NCBI RefSeq assembly: GCF_016406145.1
Contig: NZ_CP066306.1
Span: forward strand, 2,480,001-2,544,000
Length of the DNA: 64,000 bases
Reading direction: 5' to 3'
DNA from: Pseudomonas putida
Lineage (GTDB): Bacteria > Pseudomonadota > Gammaproteobacteria > Pseudomonadales > Pseudomonadaceae
Positions within the stretch are counted from its first letter, which is position 1. The number at the start of each line of letters is the position of its first letter. Both the position numbers and the translations under genes were made by a program. Positions 38,920 through 47,442 of this stretch are shown here, piece after piece. Under the pieces are notes generated by a model. That model was not told where the DNA came from, searched no databases, and was given only the letters and a program-made list of their open reading frames with translations.

Positions 38920-40119
38920 TTAAACGATCGGAATCAATGGGTCGGCGGCCGCCAGGGCCAAGGCACGGTCAGCGGCTGGTGGATAGATCCATACGGTGTT
39001 GATCTGGCGCTTGAGGGCTTTGCCTTCCTGGCCTTGCAATTTAAGTTCGCGCTCCCAGCCTTCACTGAACGCCGCGCCCCAGCCACCCAGGTCCAGACAG
39101 GTGACGTACTTGGGTTGGCGATACACCACCGGCTGTTCGCCGAGCAGGTCGGCCATGGCATTGTTGCCAGCGTAGCGGCCCATGGGGATGGCGTGCTGGC
39201 AGGTCATCAGCGCATGGTTGCCCAGTTCGTCGACGGCTGCCCAGGCGGTGTCACCCGTGGCGTAGATGTGTGCCTGGCCAACCACCTTGAGGTGGTCGTC
39301 TACCTTCAGACGGCCGAAGTTGTCGCGCTCGCCGGCCACCTGGGCGGTCAGCGGGCTTGCCTTGACGCCCACAGTCCAGATTACGGTTTTACTGGCGATG
39401 TACTCGCCGTTGTCCAAGGTGACGCCACCGGCATCAACCGCAACCACCGATGTACCGGCCAACCACTCGACGCCCGCCTGTTCGCAAGCCGCGACAATCG
39501 AAGGCGTGATGCCCGCGCCCAGCGCGGCGCCTACACGGGTACCGCGGTCGACCACCAGCACGCGCACCGCTGCGTCACCGAGCACGGCACGCAGGCGGGC
39601 AGGCATTTCAGTAGCGGTCTCGATGCCCGTGAAACCACCGCCGCAAACCACCACGGTGTTGCGTGCCGGTGAGGCGGGCAGGGCGGCCAAGCCCGCCAAG
39701 TGCTGCTCGAGGCGCACAGCCGACTCCATCTGGTCGACGTCAAAAGTGTGTTCGGCCATACCTGCTATCGCCGGGCGCGCCACCTGGCTGCCGGCTGCCA
39801 GGATCAGGCGGTCATAGGCGATTTGCTGGGGCAGGCCGCTTGCGTCGGTGTAGCTCACGCTGCGCCCTTGGGGGTCGATGGTCTGCGCGTGGCCTTCGAG
39901 GAACTGCACGCCCACGGCTTCGAACAGCTCACCCACTGGCGCCTTCATGGCATGCACGTCGGCTTCGTAGAAGCGTGGCCGGATACGCAGTTCAGGCTGG
40001 GGCGCCAGCACGCTGATGCTCAGGTCGTCGCGCCGGGCCTTGTCGAGCAGGCGGGCGGCGCTCAATGCACTCCATACACCGGCAAAGCCGGCACCGATGA
40101 TCAGAACGTTAGATTTCAT
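38920..40119 (-). CDS. NDH-2-like NAD(P)/FAD-dependent oxidoreductase
   Basis: A 399-aa flavoprotein with two dinucleotide-binding folds: the FAD site NVLIIGAGFAGVWSALSAA at residues 4-22, and the NADH site VVVCGGGFTGIETATEM near residue 160. ATGDTAWA closes the FAD domain near residue 290. It looks like a type II NADH dehydrogenase or quinone-linked relative and lacks obvious membrane helices. The ATG at 40119 follows GGAGCATCCTC. It is the last clear chromosomal gene before the transposition operon. A perfect inverted repeat lies 53 bp upstream of its start. Confidence 0.9.
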   Translation of the reverse strand: MKSNVLIIGAGFAGVWSALSAARLLDKARRDDLSISVLAPQPELRIRPRFYEADVHAMKAPVGELFEAVGVQFLEGHAQTIDPQGRSVSYTDASGLPQQIAYDRLILAAGSQVARPAIAGMAEHTFDVDQMESAVRLEQHLAGLAALPASPARNTVVVCGGGFTGIETATEMPARLRAVLGDAAVRVLVVDRGTRVGAALGAGITPSIVAACEQAGVEWLAGTSVVAVDAGGVTLDNGEYIASKTVIWTVGVKASPLTAQVAGERDNFGRLKVDDHLKVVGQAHIYATGDTAWAAVDELGNHALMTCQHAIPMGRYAGNNAMADLLGEQPVVYRQPKYVTCLDLGGWGAAFSEGWERELKLQGQEGKALKRQINTVWIYPPAADRALALAAADPLIPIV

Positions 40120-40171
40120 GAGGATGCTCCGTGGGTAAGGGGGCTTCGAGCGGGGTGTGTCTGCCTCGAAT

Positions 40172-40196
40172 AACTACGACTGTAGCGATCGTAGTT
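40172..40196. promoter_or_regulatory. operator candidate upstream of the NDH-2-like gene
   Basis: AACTACGA-N9-TCGTAGTT, a perfect 8-bp inverted repeat, 53 bp upstream of the flavoprotein start. The shape suits a TetR- or MarR-type repressor; no such gene is in the window. Confidence 0.5.
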
Positions 40197-40486
40197 TATC
40201 CGTGCAACTCTTTTTTCCTGCCGAACGCTGACCAAAGAACGGATCTGAACGCTGAAAGGCATATGAATAAAGGTTTCCATGGAGATACAGAGGGATCACG
40301 GCTAGCGACCAATGGCATTCCTGGCCCCATTTTTCAATCTGACGGTGAATTTTGCCCTTTGAATTACATAGGAATGCCAAAATGACTTAACAGTTGACTG
40401 TCAAGTTTCTCTGAGTTTTGTCGAAAACAGTCACAGTAAGAGCCAAATCATGCCAAAGATTTGAGATCTAAAATTAAGAGAATTAA
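40197..40486. other. junction region between chromosome and transposition operon
   Basis: No convincing gene. Composition shifts from GC-rich to AT-richer across it. A left end of the Tn7-like element should lie here. It contains TTGACTGTCAA (40394-40404) and GTTTTGTCGAAAAC (40414-40427), short dyads that could belong to transposase-binding sites, but no inverted partner was found on the far side. An open frame at 40131-40385 has no ribosome site or family features. Confidence 0.45.
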
Positions 40487-43033
40487 TTATTTTTCTGAGG
40501 ATTTAAGGGACTTGATGTAGTCATGTACATCTTTTTTTGACAGCAAAGGGGTCGTTGTGGCAGAAGATAACGGGTAGCGCGCGATGAGTTTACCTGTTTT
40601 AATTAGAGCTTCTGCAAACTTAGGTTTTAGAATGAGATTGGCTTGTGGGCAAGTGTAATAGTTACTAAGGATTTCATCAATTTTATTTTTGTCGATAGGG
40701 GTGATGAATTTTAATTTGTTAATGGTGATAATTTTAATAGTGCCTGGCTTGCTGAATAAGTTGTAAAATGCAAGAGGGCTTATGTTGTGGGATTTGATAA
40801 CGCTCTGTAAATTGTGTAGATTTAGTTTGAGGCAGTGATCTAGGCCTGCTCGGTGTTTTGCAGGTGGTTGGTTCTTTTCGGGGGAGGTATTTCTAATGAA
40901 AAAAGGAGAATTTGTTAAGGATTCAATAGAATATAAGCGCGAGCGCGAGATGTCCAGTGGACTTCCTGTGATTGGCGCAATTCCAAGCTGAGAAAGAGCT
41001 TTGACGATTTTTGAAGGGGTAATGCCTAACCAATCGGCTAAAGTAGCTGCTCTCACATAAAGCTCATAAAATTCATTAACTGACGAGCTGGTTATTAGCC
41101 GACGTTTACGTGTCAGGTGATAAATAGACTTCAAAAGGTTGCGATTTGCCATTGAAGCTATTGCTGCGGCGTCTACGTGAAGAAGTTTGGCAGTTTCAGT
41201 GATCGTTAGGCCATTTCCATCTTCTATAGTTGCTCCTTTAGCGGTCTTGTTCTGCAAGTTCTTGAAACTGTCTTTAGAATAAAAGATACAGGGCGTGCCA
41301 TCTACCTCAGGACTGCGGACTGGAACTATATTGAGTTCAGCTGCTTTGCTAGATTGGCGATTTATAGCGCATCCAAGTAGGTTTGCTGCATCGCGTGAGT
41401 TGAAATGTTTATCAAGAAACGTATCAATGGATTCTTTGCTAACCGAGAAGCCATTTTTGGTTTCGAAAGTATAAGCGCCTTTTAATAGCCCCTTCGAAAC
41501 TAGACTTCGTATTACCATTCTGCTCCTTCCCATGTAGCACGCACCCTCTGTAACCGTAAGCCAAGTTTCGGTGGGTGAGTCTGAAATCATGGGAAGGTTA
41601 AGTGTGCGTACAGGCGGAGGAGTTACGGAGGAGTTGCAGTAGGCTATGATTGCTGAATGATCTTTCCGGTGTATCAATTTTTCTTGTAATAGCCGACTTC
41701 TGCAGCTAGGGGGCAAAATTCTAAGCGCTGCTCGCGCCTTGAAGATGCGTGATGTTGTAAGGTTGTGGCTGGCTGCTAATAGCTCAATTGACGTTAAGTC
41801 ATCGTCAAACCGAGATACGGATTCGGTAGTGATAACTAATTTGCTGGTCGGAGTTCGCAGTCCGGTTAAAAGACCTTCGTTCAAGATCTCGCGGAGCATC
41901 TTTAGGCTAATGCATAATTTTTGCATTGTCTCGTATCTTGACAGATGTAGCGGTAGTGCTGGGCTTGCCTTTAGTTTGCCGATGTTGAGACGGAATTTTA
42001 ACGCCGCGTCAGAAATAGCGAGCGCCTGACGCCAAGTGTACGGGCCACGGTCACTAACTTTTACAACAGATGAGACGAATGCAGGCCAGTGTGGCATCGG
42101 GATTTTAAGCCACGCCATGAGTTGTGAGCTGATAAGTATGAACTCTATAGGTTTACCTTTCTTAGCATTTAAGCTGTTATCTTTGTATTGCAGGGGCGGT
42201 TTTTCCTCACTGCAGCGGTGGCGTAATACGCGTAACACTGAGTTCTGCATCATAGGGTGTGGGATTCGAGAGAATTTAGCGAACAGCACCCGGGCGGGTA
42301 TGTCTGGATAAAGGGTGCGAAATTTCTTAAGGTTTTCTTCTATCAGTGATTGGCATTCGTCGATAACGCCTATTGCAATACCCAAAATGGCTCGGCCTGT
42401 TGAGCTCTGCCAGTCACACGCAAATGAATTTGTAATGGATATTAAAATTTTTTGCAATGCGTCGAATTTTTCCTGGTCATGGGTTCGGAATATTTTAAGC
42501 AAAAATTGCTCAATCACCGTGTCCGCTGGGTCGCAGGGAGGCGACTTGAGGACGCAACCGCATTGGCATTTGTCCTCTATCGGCTTCCACCATTTAATTG
42601 ATTTTTTGCAGCGTGGGCATATCAGAATGTATTGAGTGTGGTGGAATGGGCAAAATGTGCTTAGTTTTATGTCTATTATGAAGTGTTCCTTGCCTTCTTT
42701 CCAGCAGTTAGAGCAAAATGCATTGTTGCGTGCTCTTATGTACTTTCTAGGCACTTTTATGCCGCTGATTATCAATGAAGATGTCACTACCTCATCTGGT
42801 GCGGGCGGGTAGAAACCATTGAGGACTAGGTCTCGAAGATGGCCAGCCTCCTCAGCCATTTTCATTATTGCTGGATTGTCTTGACAAATAGGAGCAGAGC
42901 TAATGGAGGTAGTGCCCAAGATTTTGAAAATTTCACGCCCGTAAAAACATCCATGTTTAAATGCCATGCGTTTAAGTATGCTGGTGGGGCTTTCTTCCGC
43001 TTGTGGGATAGGAATAAATAGTAAGTTATTCAT
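40487..43033 (-). CDS. tniQ: TniQ/TnsD-family target-selection protein, unusually long
   Basis: An 848-aa TniQ-family protein. The N-terminal TniQ domain has PQAEESPTSILKRMAFKHG and a zinc-finger set: CSNCWKEG, TFCPFHHTQYILICPRCKKS and KCQCGC (about residues 105-165). Beyond about residue 350 are long helical regions with several helix-turn-helix-like stretches (TVTEGACYMGRSRMVIRSLV, LTITETAKLLHVDAAAIASM, RAATLADWLGITPSKIVKAL) that could read a DNA target. Tn7 TnsD is about 500 aa, so this has roughly 350 extra residues. The base composition is clearly AT-richer than the chromosome. Start ATG 43033 has GGAG upstream and overlaps the tniB stop. It should choose the insertion site and recruit TniB. 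Confidence 0.88.
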   Translation of the reverse strand: MNNLLFIPIPQAEESPTSILKRMAFKHGCFYGREIFKILGTTSISSAPICQDNPAIMKMAEEAGHLRDLVLNGFYPPAPDEVVTSSLIISGIKVPRKYIRARNNAFCSNCWKEGKEHFIIDIKLSTFCPFHHTQYILICPRCKKSIKWWKPIEDKCQCGCVLKSPPCDPADTVIEQFLLKIFRTHDQEKFDALQKILISITNSFACDWQSSTGRAILGIAIGVIDECQSLIEENLKKFRTLYPDIPARVLFAKFSRIPHPMMQNSVLRVLRHRCSEEKPPLQYKDNSLNAKKGKPIEFILISSQLMAWLKIPMPHWPAFVSSVVKVSDRGPYTWRQALAISDAALKFRLNIGKLKASPALPLHLSRYETMQKLCISLKMLREILNEGLLTGLRTPTSKLVITTESVSRFDDDLTSIELLAASHNLTTSRIFKARAALRILPPSCRSRLLQEKLIHRKDHSAIIAYCNSSVTPPPVRTLNLPMISDSPTETWLTVTEGACYMGRSRMVIRSLVSKGLLKGAYTFETKNGFSVSKESIDTFLDKHFNSRDAANLLGCAINRQSSKAAELNIVPVRSPEVDGTPCIFYSKDSFKNLQNKTAKGATIEDGNGLTITETAKLLHVDAAAIASMANRNLLKSIYHLTRKRRLITSSSVNEFYELYVRAATLADWLGITPSKIVKALSQLGIAPITGSPLDISRSRLYSIESLTNSPFFIRNTSPEKNQPPAKHRAGLDHCLKLNLHNLQSVIKSHNISPLAFYNLFSKPGTIKIITINKLKFITPIDKNKIDEILSNYYTCPQANLILKPKFAEALIKTGKLIARYPLSSATTTPLLSKKDVHDYIKSLKSSEK

Positions 43034-43973
43034 CAGGGTCTCCATCTTTTTCGTTTATTATTTCTTTGAGCTCCGAGTAGCTGAGTGTGAAAGGGTTGGT
43101 CGCGCTTAGGCGTTCGGGCAGATCAATATATTCAGTGGCGATTAGGAAGTCATTTGCAGTAAGGGACATGGTTCCGTTACGATTGAGGCAATATTTTAGG
43201 GCGTCGCTGATAATAAGGCGCAGTGTCCCGATGTTACCATTGGTGGCAACGTATAACGCCGATGCAATAGCTCGGTCGTTCAGATGCGCCCCAAGACCGA
43301 GCGGTGTTAGCTGGTACATACTGGAGTCAAGTTTTTGGAGCATCGAATAAAACTCAGAATCCGGCCCTTCTGAGTAATGGAAGTTATTCAACTCTACTAG
43401 GTATGGATAACGGCGTGCAAAAGCTCTGTTGTTGTCACGAATATTTATGCACTCTTCGGTGCCCGAAAGAATAATTGGAATCCGGAGTGTATTCAAAAGA
43501 GAAACTATCCATGCTAACGAGTCAACCCGAACGTTTTCCCCGGCGGTGACGCACAGGCGTTGAATTTCGTCGAGAAAAATTACTTTGACACCTGCTGTGA
43601 TCAAGCACGTGACGAGTTGGTGCGTCAGCTTTTCTCGTGTGCCCCCAGGTGTCCGATTGATCAACATGCGCAAGATATTAGTTATAAGGCCTTTGACGGT
43701 TGCTTGGGCAGGAACTTCGCAGTAGATTACTGGCATCCGTGTGTAGACACCGTCTTCCCTAACATCGTCGGGTTGGTGAAGGGTGCGAAAATAGTTGAGC
43801 AGCGTCGATTTTCCAAGCCCGCTAGGGGCAGAAAGTAAAGCACAAACTGGCCTCCCCAATGTTTGTGTGTTTTCAATCGCGTTCTGGATTTGCGAAAACG
43901 CTCGGCGAAAGCTTGGGTAGAAAATGATGGTTTTATCAAATGCGTGCAAGGCACTGGCCATGTCCGGTGTCAT
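43026..43973 (-). CDS. tniB: TniB/TnsC-like AAA+ ATPase
   Basis: A 315-aa AAA+ regulator of transposition, which links the target selector to the transposase. The Walker A motif is SAPSGLGKSTLL at residues 48-59 and the Walker B motif VKVIFLDEIQRL near residue 140; a sensor-1-like segment PIILSGTEECINI follows. Its length is near that of Tn5053 TniB (302 aa). The ATG at 43973 has GGAGGTCATC upstream. Its stop overlaps the tniQ start by a few bases and it follows tniA by about 90 bp. Confidence 0.93.
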   Translation of the reverse strand: MTPDMASALHAFDKTIIFYPSFRRAFSQIQNAIENTQTLGRPVCALLSAPSGLGKSTLLNYFRTLHQPDDVREDGVYTRMPVIYCEVPAQATVKGLITNILRMLINRTPGGTREKLTHQLVTCLITAGVKVIFLDEIQRLCVTAGENVRVDSLAWIVSLLNTLRIPIILSGTEECINIRDNNRAFARRYPYLVELNNFHYSEGPDSEFYSMLQKLDSSMYQLTPLGLGAHLNDRAIASALYVATNGNIGTLRLIISDALKYCLNRNGTMSLTANDFLIATEYIDLPERLSATNPFTLSYSELKEIINEKDGDPDE

Positions 43974-44066
43974 GATGACCTCCAAGGATATCTAGCCCTC
44001 ACTGATCCACTGAAAGGTAGTGAAGGTAAATGCAGGTTTTTTCCCTTAATTTGATTTGCTGCTGCG

Positions 44067-45947
44067 TTAAATTCCAGGTGCCGAGTAATCATCTGGTGTG
44101 TCTTGATGATAGGGGTAATCCACTACAGGTTTCGTGCGTTGGATCAACTTACTTTTCTTCGGCTTGAGTTGCATTCCCTCTTTGCACTCTTCAATACGAT
44201 GACGTTTGAGCCGATTTTTCTTGTTCTTAATATCGGAGATCTCACGCAGGATTTTGACCCTGGCTCTCCGTGCTACGCGAGAGTTAAATTTCTGCCGGTC
44301 TTCGCGCACGCGTTTTTGTATGAGCTTATGGAGGTGCAGGGTAAGGCCGTCTTGATAGTCAGCGTCTACCGCTTCTAATTCGAATACCTCTTCACGGTGA
44401 TCAGGGTGGCAGACCCAAGCTTTTCCTAAATTGCTACGGTCGTAATAAACCAGTAGTTTCTTCTCTGTGGAATACTGATTAGCAAGGTAGCCGACCGCTG
44501 GGCCTGTCCAAAACAGCGAATCAAAGCGTAACCTTCCTTGGCTTGGCGTCGCTCTGAATGCTTGCCAAAAATGTTTGTTTAGTTCATCCGATGAGTATCG
44601 TTTTGGTTGAAAAAGAGCGTTGCTGTATTTCTCCCAGGCTTGCCGGGGTGAAATTCCGATGGTGCTGTGTCTCCGTTCAGCGTAAACCTCTGAAATCCAT
44701 CGGCCAATAAATTCGACTAACTCGTCAAGTTGCAACATTGCTCGCTCCTCGGAGTCGTACTCGCCGCGATCAGCAGGGGCGGCAAAAGTCGTCCCTGGCA
44801 TCAGGTGAATTAGCTCTTTGGAAAGAGTTCCGAAAAAAGCTTCGATGTGGGGCTTTTGGTTGGGAGAACCTGGTTCGCAGTAGCAGATTTCCCCGCCCAG
44901 CATCATGATAATGCGTTGTAAGTTTTCAGCTATGTACTCAGGTCCACCATCAAAAACGTAACGTTGGCCTACACCGCCATATGGATTGTCGCTAGACAAG
45001 GACAAACGAAGCGCTCTTAATGTGGTGTCCAAAGAGGGTGGATTGAATGATACAGCCCACGCGCAGATCATTCGGCTACAAACGTCCATAAAGGCGGTCA
45101 AGTATGGTCGCCCAATTACCTGGCCAAACTGATCGACTAATATTACATGCAGCATTTGGGTGTCGGCCTCTATCAGTTCCAAGACATGTGTTGCCCTACT
45201 GTGTTTAACGGACCAGTGGTGCTGCCGGCGGGCATACTTAACACCCTTCTGTGCGAGATCTTTTTCATAGCTATCGACTTCCCGTAAGATTCGATTCAAG
45301 GTCGAGCAGGACGGAGCTTTTAACTTGTCGTAGAGGGGGCGGGTCTCATTAACTTCGTCGAGTGTCTCGAGAATCGTGTCGATCACTTCGGTTTTTCGGG
45401 CAGGTTCCTCATTTAAGTAGTGGAGCTTAATTTCCGCCTCAATGATTTGTTGTACCTCGTGAGGCTGATTGTCTATCCGTTGCTTGAGTCTGGTTCGGGT
45501 CTTCGGTACTAGGCTAATATAGTTTTCTCCGCCGAGTCGCAGTTTGCGGACCCATCCCCGTACGGTATTCAGGCTTGGCGCGCTGATATCATTGATCTGT
45601 TGAGCAAGTTTGTGAATCAATGCTCGTGTCAGGACACTAGGCAGCCTGCCTGGGAAGCGATCATTGACCGGCTTCGTATAATGCTGCCGGCGGTTATATC
45701 CTTCTGCAATACGCTTGGGTAATCCAGCCAGAACAGCTGTAGGTTCATGTTGGATAGGTGCTTCTTGAACTTTTACAAGTCGACCACTTTTCCATGCCCC
45801 ATAGAGTAGGGGCAAAGTGTTCCGCAGTATAGTTTTGGTGCCTTCGGTCGCTCGCAATTGGATGTGTTCACCGCGAATCTGGGTAACTTCGTAGCGGCAG
45901 CCGCGGTACTGGTAGCGCTCCCCGACTTTCATTTCGAACGCGTTCAT
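44067..45947 (-). CDS. tniA: TniA/TnsB-like DDE transposase
   Basis: A 626-aa retroviral-integrase-fold transposase of the TnsB/TniA/MuA group. The catalytic triad is D262 (LIEADTQML), D333 (YVFDGGPEY) and E369 (KPHIEAFFG), with 35 residues between the second Asp and the Glu, as in DD35E enzymes. N-terminal helix-turn-helix domains (ALIHKLAQQINDISAPSLNT) bind the element ends, and a Mu-type beta-barrel plus a basic C-terminal tail (KNKKNRLKRHRIEE) follow. The ATG at 45947 has GGAGGCAATC upstream and overlaps the end of the tnsA-like gene by four bases. A fragment of a second, deleted copy lies at 47012-47263. Confidence 0.95.
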   Translation of the reverse strand: MNAFEMKVGERYQYRGCRYEVTQIRGEHIQLRATEGTKTILRNTLPLLYGAWKSGRLVKVQEAPIQHEPTAVLAGLPKRIAEGYNRRQHYTKPVNDRFPGRLPSVLTRALIHKLAQQINDISAPSLNTVRGWVRKLRLGGENYISLVPKTRTRLKQRIDNQPHEVQQIIEAEIKLHYLNEEPARKTEVIDTILETLDEVNETRPLYDKLKAPSCSTLNRILREVDSYEKDLAQKGVKYARRQHHWSVKHSRATHVLELIEADTQMLHVILVDQFGQVIGRPYLTAFMDVCSRMICAWAVSFNPPSLDTTLRALRLSLSSDNPYGGVGQRYVFDGGPEYIAENLQRIIMMLGGEICYCEPGSPNQKPHIEAFFGTLSKELIHLMPGTTFAAPADRGEYDSEERAMLQLDELVEFIGRWISEVYAERRHSTIGISPRQAWEKYSNALFQPKRYSSDELNKHFWQAFRATPSQGRLRFDSLFWTGPAVGYLANQYSTEKKLLVYYDRSNLGKAWVCHPDHREEVFELEAVDADYQDGLTLHLHKLIQKRVREDRQKFNSRVARRARVKILREISDIKNKKNRLKRHRIEECKEGMQLKPKKSKLIQRTKPVVDYPYHQDTPDDYSAPGI

Positions 45948-46579
45948 GATTGCCTCCAAATGTGGGTCGACAGTGTCAACTTTTGATTGAGGTTGACCGA
46001 CAGATGGCCTTGAAAAATTGCGTAACAGATATCTGAGGTGGCCACATCCATGTCTATAAGGGTCTTTAGATCCGTTCGGTTAGGTTGTACGTCACTCACC
46101 AATTGGCATACCCGCTGTGCAGAGCTTTCACTTCCAGCCAAGCTATGGTGGTAGAGGTACTGCAAGTTTTGGGTAATGATGGAATTGGGTAGTTGGGCAT
46201 GCTCAATCCAGTGAAAGAAGTAGCCGCTATCCAGCAGCATGGTCTCCACTGCATTCATTGCTTGCTGTGCGTCAGGCATCTCCCGAAAACGCGGACTGAG
46301 CACCTTGTAATACACCCTTGATCCCGTTTTTAGATGAACCAGGAAGTCAGCATTGAACACGGTTGTGCCTCGGCAAAGGGTGGGCGGGCGGCATTCGTAG
46401 GCGATGACGTCCTTACGGTATTCAAGGTAAATGCACTGCTCGGCTTGCAGGACGTTGGCGCAGGCCACAGGGGTGTCATTCTTACGCGAATACAACAAGG
46501 TCACTCGTTTACCATGACAGCCCCTACGTAGTTCCTTGCGAGGCAAAAACTTGATTGCACTTTCGGCGGAGGTAATCAT
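45944..46579 (-). CDS. tnsA: TnsA-like transposon endonuclease
   Basis: A 211-aa protein that looks like the TnsA nuclease, which cuts the 5' ends so that the element moves by cut-and-paste. The PD-(D/E)XK-type residues are visible: E47 or E53 in AEQCIYLEYRKDVIAYECRPP, D78 in FNADFLVHL and K92 in YYKV. The C-terminal half has the helical TnsA domain (LKTLIDMDVATSDICYAIFQGHL). Presence of TnsA separates this element from Tn402/Tn5053-type elements, which lack it and make cointegrates. The ATG at 46579 has GGAGCAAGCA upstream. Its stop overlaps tniA, so the two subunits are coupled. Confidence 0.85.
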   Translation of the reverse strand: MITSAESAIKFLPRKELRRGCHGKRVTLLYSRKNDTPVACANVLQAEQCIYLEYRKDVIAYECRPPTLCRGTTVFNADFLVHLKTGSRVYYKVLSPRFREMPDAQQAMNAVETMLLDSGYFFHWIEHAQLPNSIITQNLQYLYHHSLAGSESSAQRVCQLVSDVQPNRTDLKTLIDMDVATSDICYAIFQGHLSVNLNQKLTLSTHIWRQS

Positions 46580-46715
46580 TGCTTGCTCCATTTGAGTGCG
46601 TTGACTCAAATCAATTGGGGGCAGCCGGTTGTGATGGCTGGTTCGCCAACGCAGTGGCTACAGTGGAGGCTGTGGTGCGTCCCTATGGCGAGACAGGTGA
46701 TCACGATCGTAGAAC
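46571..46715. repeat. leader repeat, copy A (upstream of tnsA)
   Basis: This 145-bp segment matches 47256-47400 at a constant offset of 685 bp. Shared landmarks are the ribosome site and start of the TnsA frame, TTTGAGTG, a GGGGGCAG block, GGTGCGTCCC and CGATCGTAGAA. It contains the probable promoter or leader of tnsA. Confidence 0.75.
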
Positions 46716-46729
46716 GCCTGGCGGCGAGG

Positions 46730-46935
46730 ACACCTCTATATTGCTGTCGAAACACACTTGGCATAGCCGTAGAAGTCTGCGAACTTCGGGATCGTACATC
46801 TGTTCAGACGTGGTCAACTGATAGCTCGGACCAGTAACATCAGTTGGTTGAGAAAAGTCGTTTGGTTACACAGTGAGTTGCTGTTCGACCAAATAAAAGC
46901 CAAACTGGTGGCAGTTAATTAGGCGGCCATGCCTG
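46730..46935 (-). pseudogene. decayed copy of the second TnsA-like gene
   Basis: Read on the minus strand this segment matches codons of the intact gene at 47443-48144: a recognisable YQLTTSEQMYDPEVRRLL-type stretch corresponds to YQLTTREQRYDPEIRSLL. Matching nucleotides continue toward 46935, and the intact frame is lost. It is a relic of a duplication, not a functional gene. Confidence 0.7.
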
Positions 46936-47011
46936 GTCGCCTTTGGCGATGTTCGTAGGCGCGTGATCTGCGCATGGACTGTATCTTCACAGTCGTCGGG
47001 ATCAGCAGAAG

Positions 47012-47263
47012 CTAAAAAGTTGACCTTATCATCAGAGCCTCTAATTCTTTGGGTAGGACGCGGAAAAATGATTCTATGTAAGGTTTTTGATTGGGTGGAG
47101 CTGGTTCGCAGTAGTAGATTTCACAACCCAGCATCATGATCGTGCCTAGTATGTTTTTAGGTACATATTCAGCTGCTCTATCGACAATGTAATGTTGGGG
47201 TGCACCGCCATCTAGGTCGTCGCGAAGCACAGACTTTAATGCATGTTCAGAAGAGATAATCAT
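47012..47263 (-). pseudogene. internally deleted tnsA'-tniA' fusion relic
   Basis: An 83-codon open frame that begins like TnsA (MIISSEHALKSVLRDDL against MITSAESAIKFLPRKEL) and jumps, after about 17 codons, to the tniA catalytic region (YIVDRAAEYVPKNILGTIMM, CEPAPPNQKPYIESFF against CEPGSPNQKPHIEAFF). A single deletion joined the start of a tnsA copy to the middle of a tniA copy, and it then ends soon after the Glu motif. The ribosome site AGGAGCAAACA is still intact, so a short peptide could be made. Confidence 0.8.
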
Positions 47264-47400
47264 TGTTTGCTCCTTTTGAGTGTGTCGATTCACATGAATT
47301 TTTGGGGGCAGGCGGCTGCAATAGCTTGCGTCACCGCCGTGACCGGAGTCGGCTCTGAGGTGCGTCCCAAAAGCGATACAGTTGCTCTCGATCGTAGAAG
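47256..47400. repeat. leader repeat, copy B (upstream of the deleted tnsA' relic)
   Basis: This is the second copy of the 145-bp leader described at 46571-46715, diverged by many substitutions but collinear. Its presence before the deleted copy shows that the duplicated unit included the leader. Confidence 0.75.
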
Positions 47401-47442
47401 GTTTCTGTTAACGACCGCGTCCATCAGGTCAAGCCAGGCCCG

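Noticed and set aside
40131..40385. 84-codon open frame between the flavoprotein gene and tniQ
   Set aside because: It has no ribosome site, runs through the flavoprotein promoter and its operator-like repeat, and has no family features.
46579..46837. Plus-strand open frames between the tnsA start and the first relic
   Set aside because: This stretch is the duplicated tns leader followed by an antisense relic of the TnsA-like gene, not a plus-strand gene.
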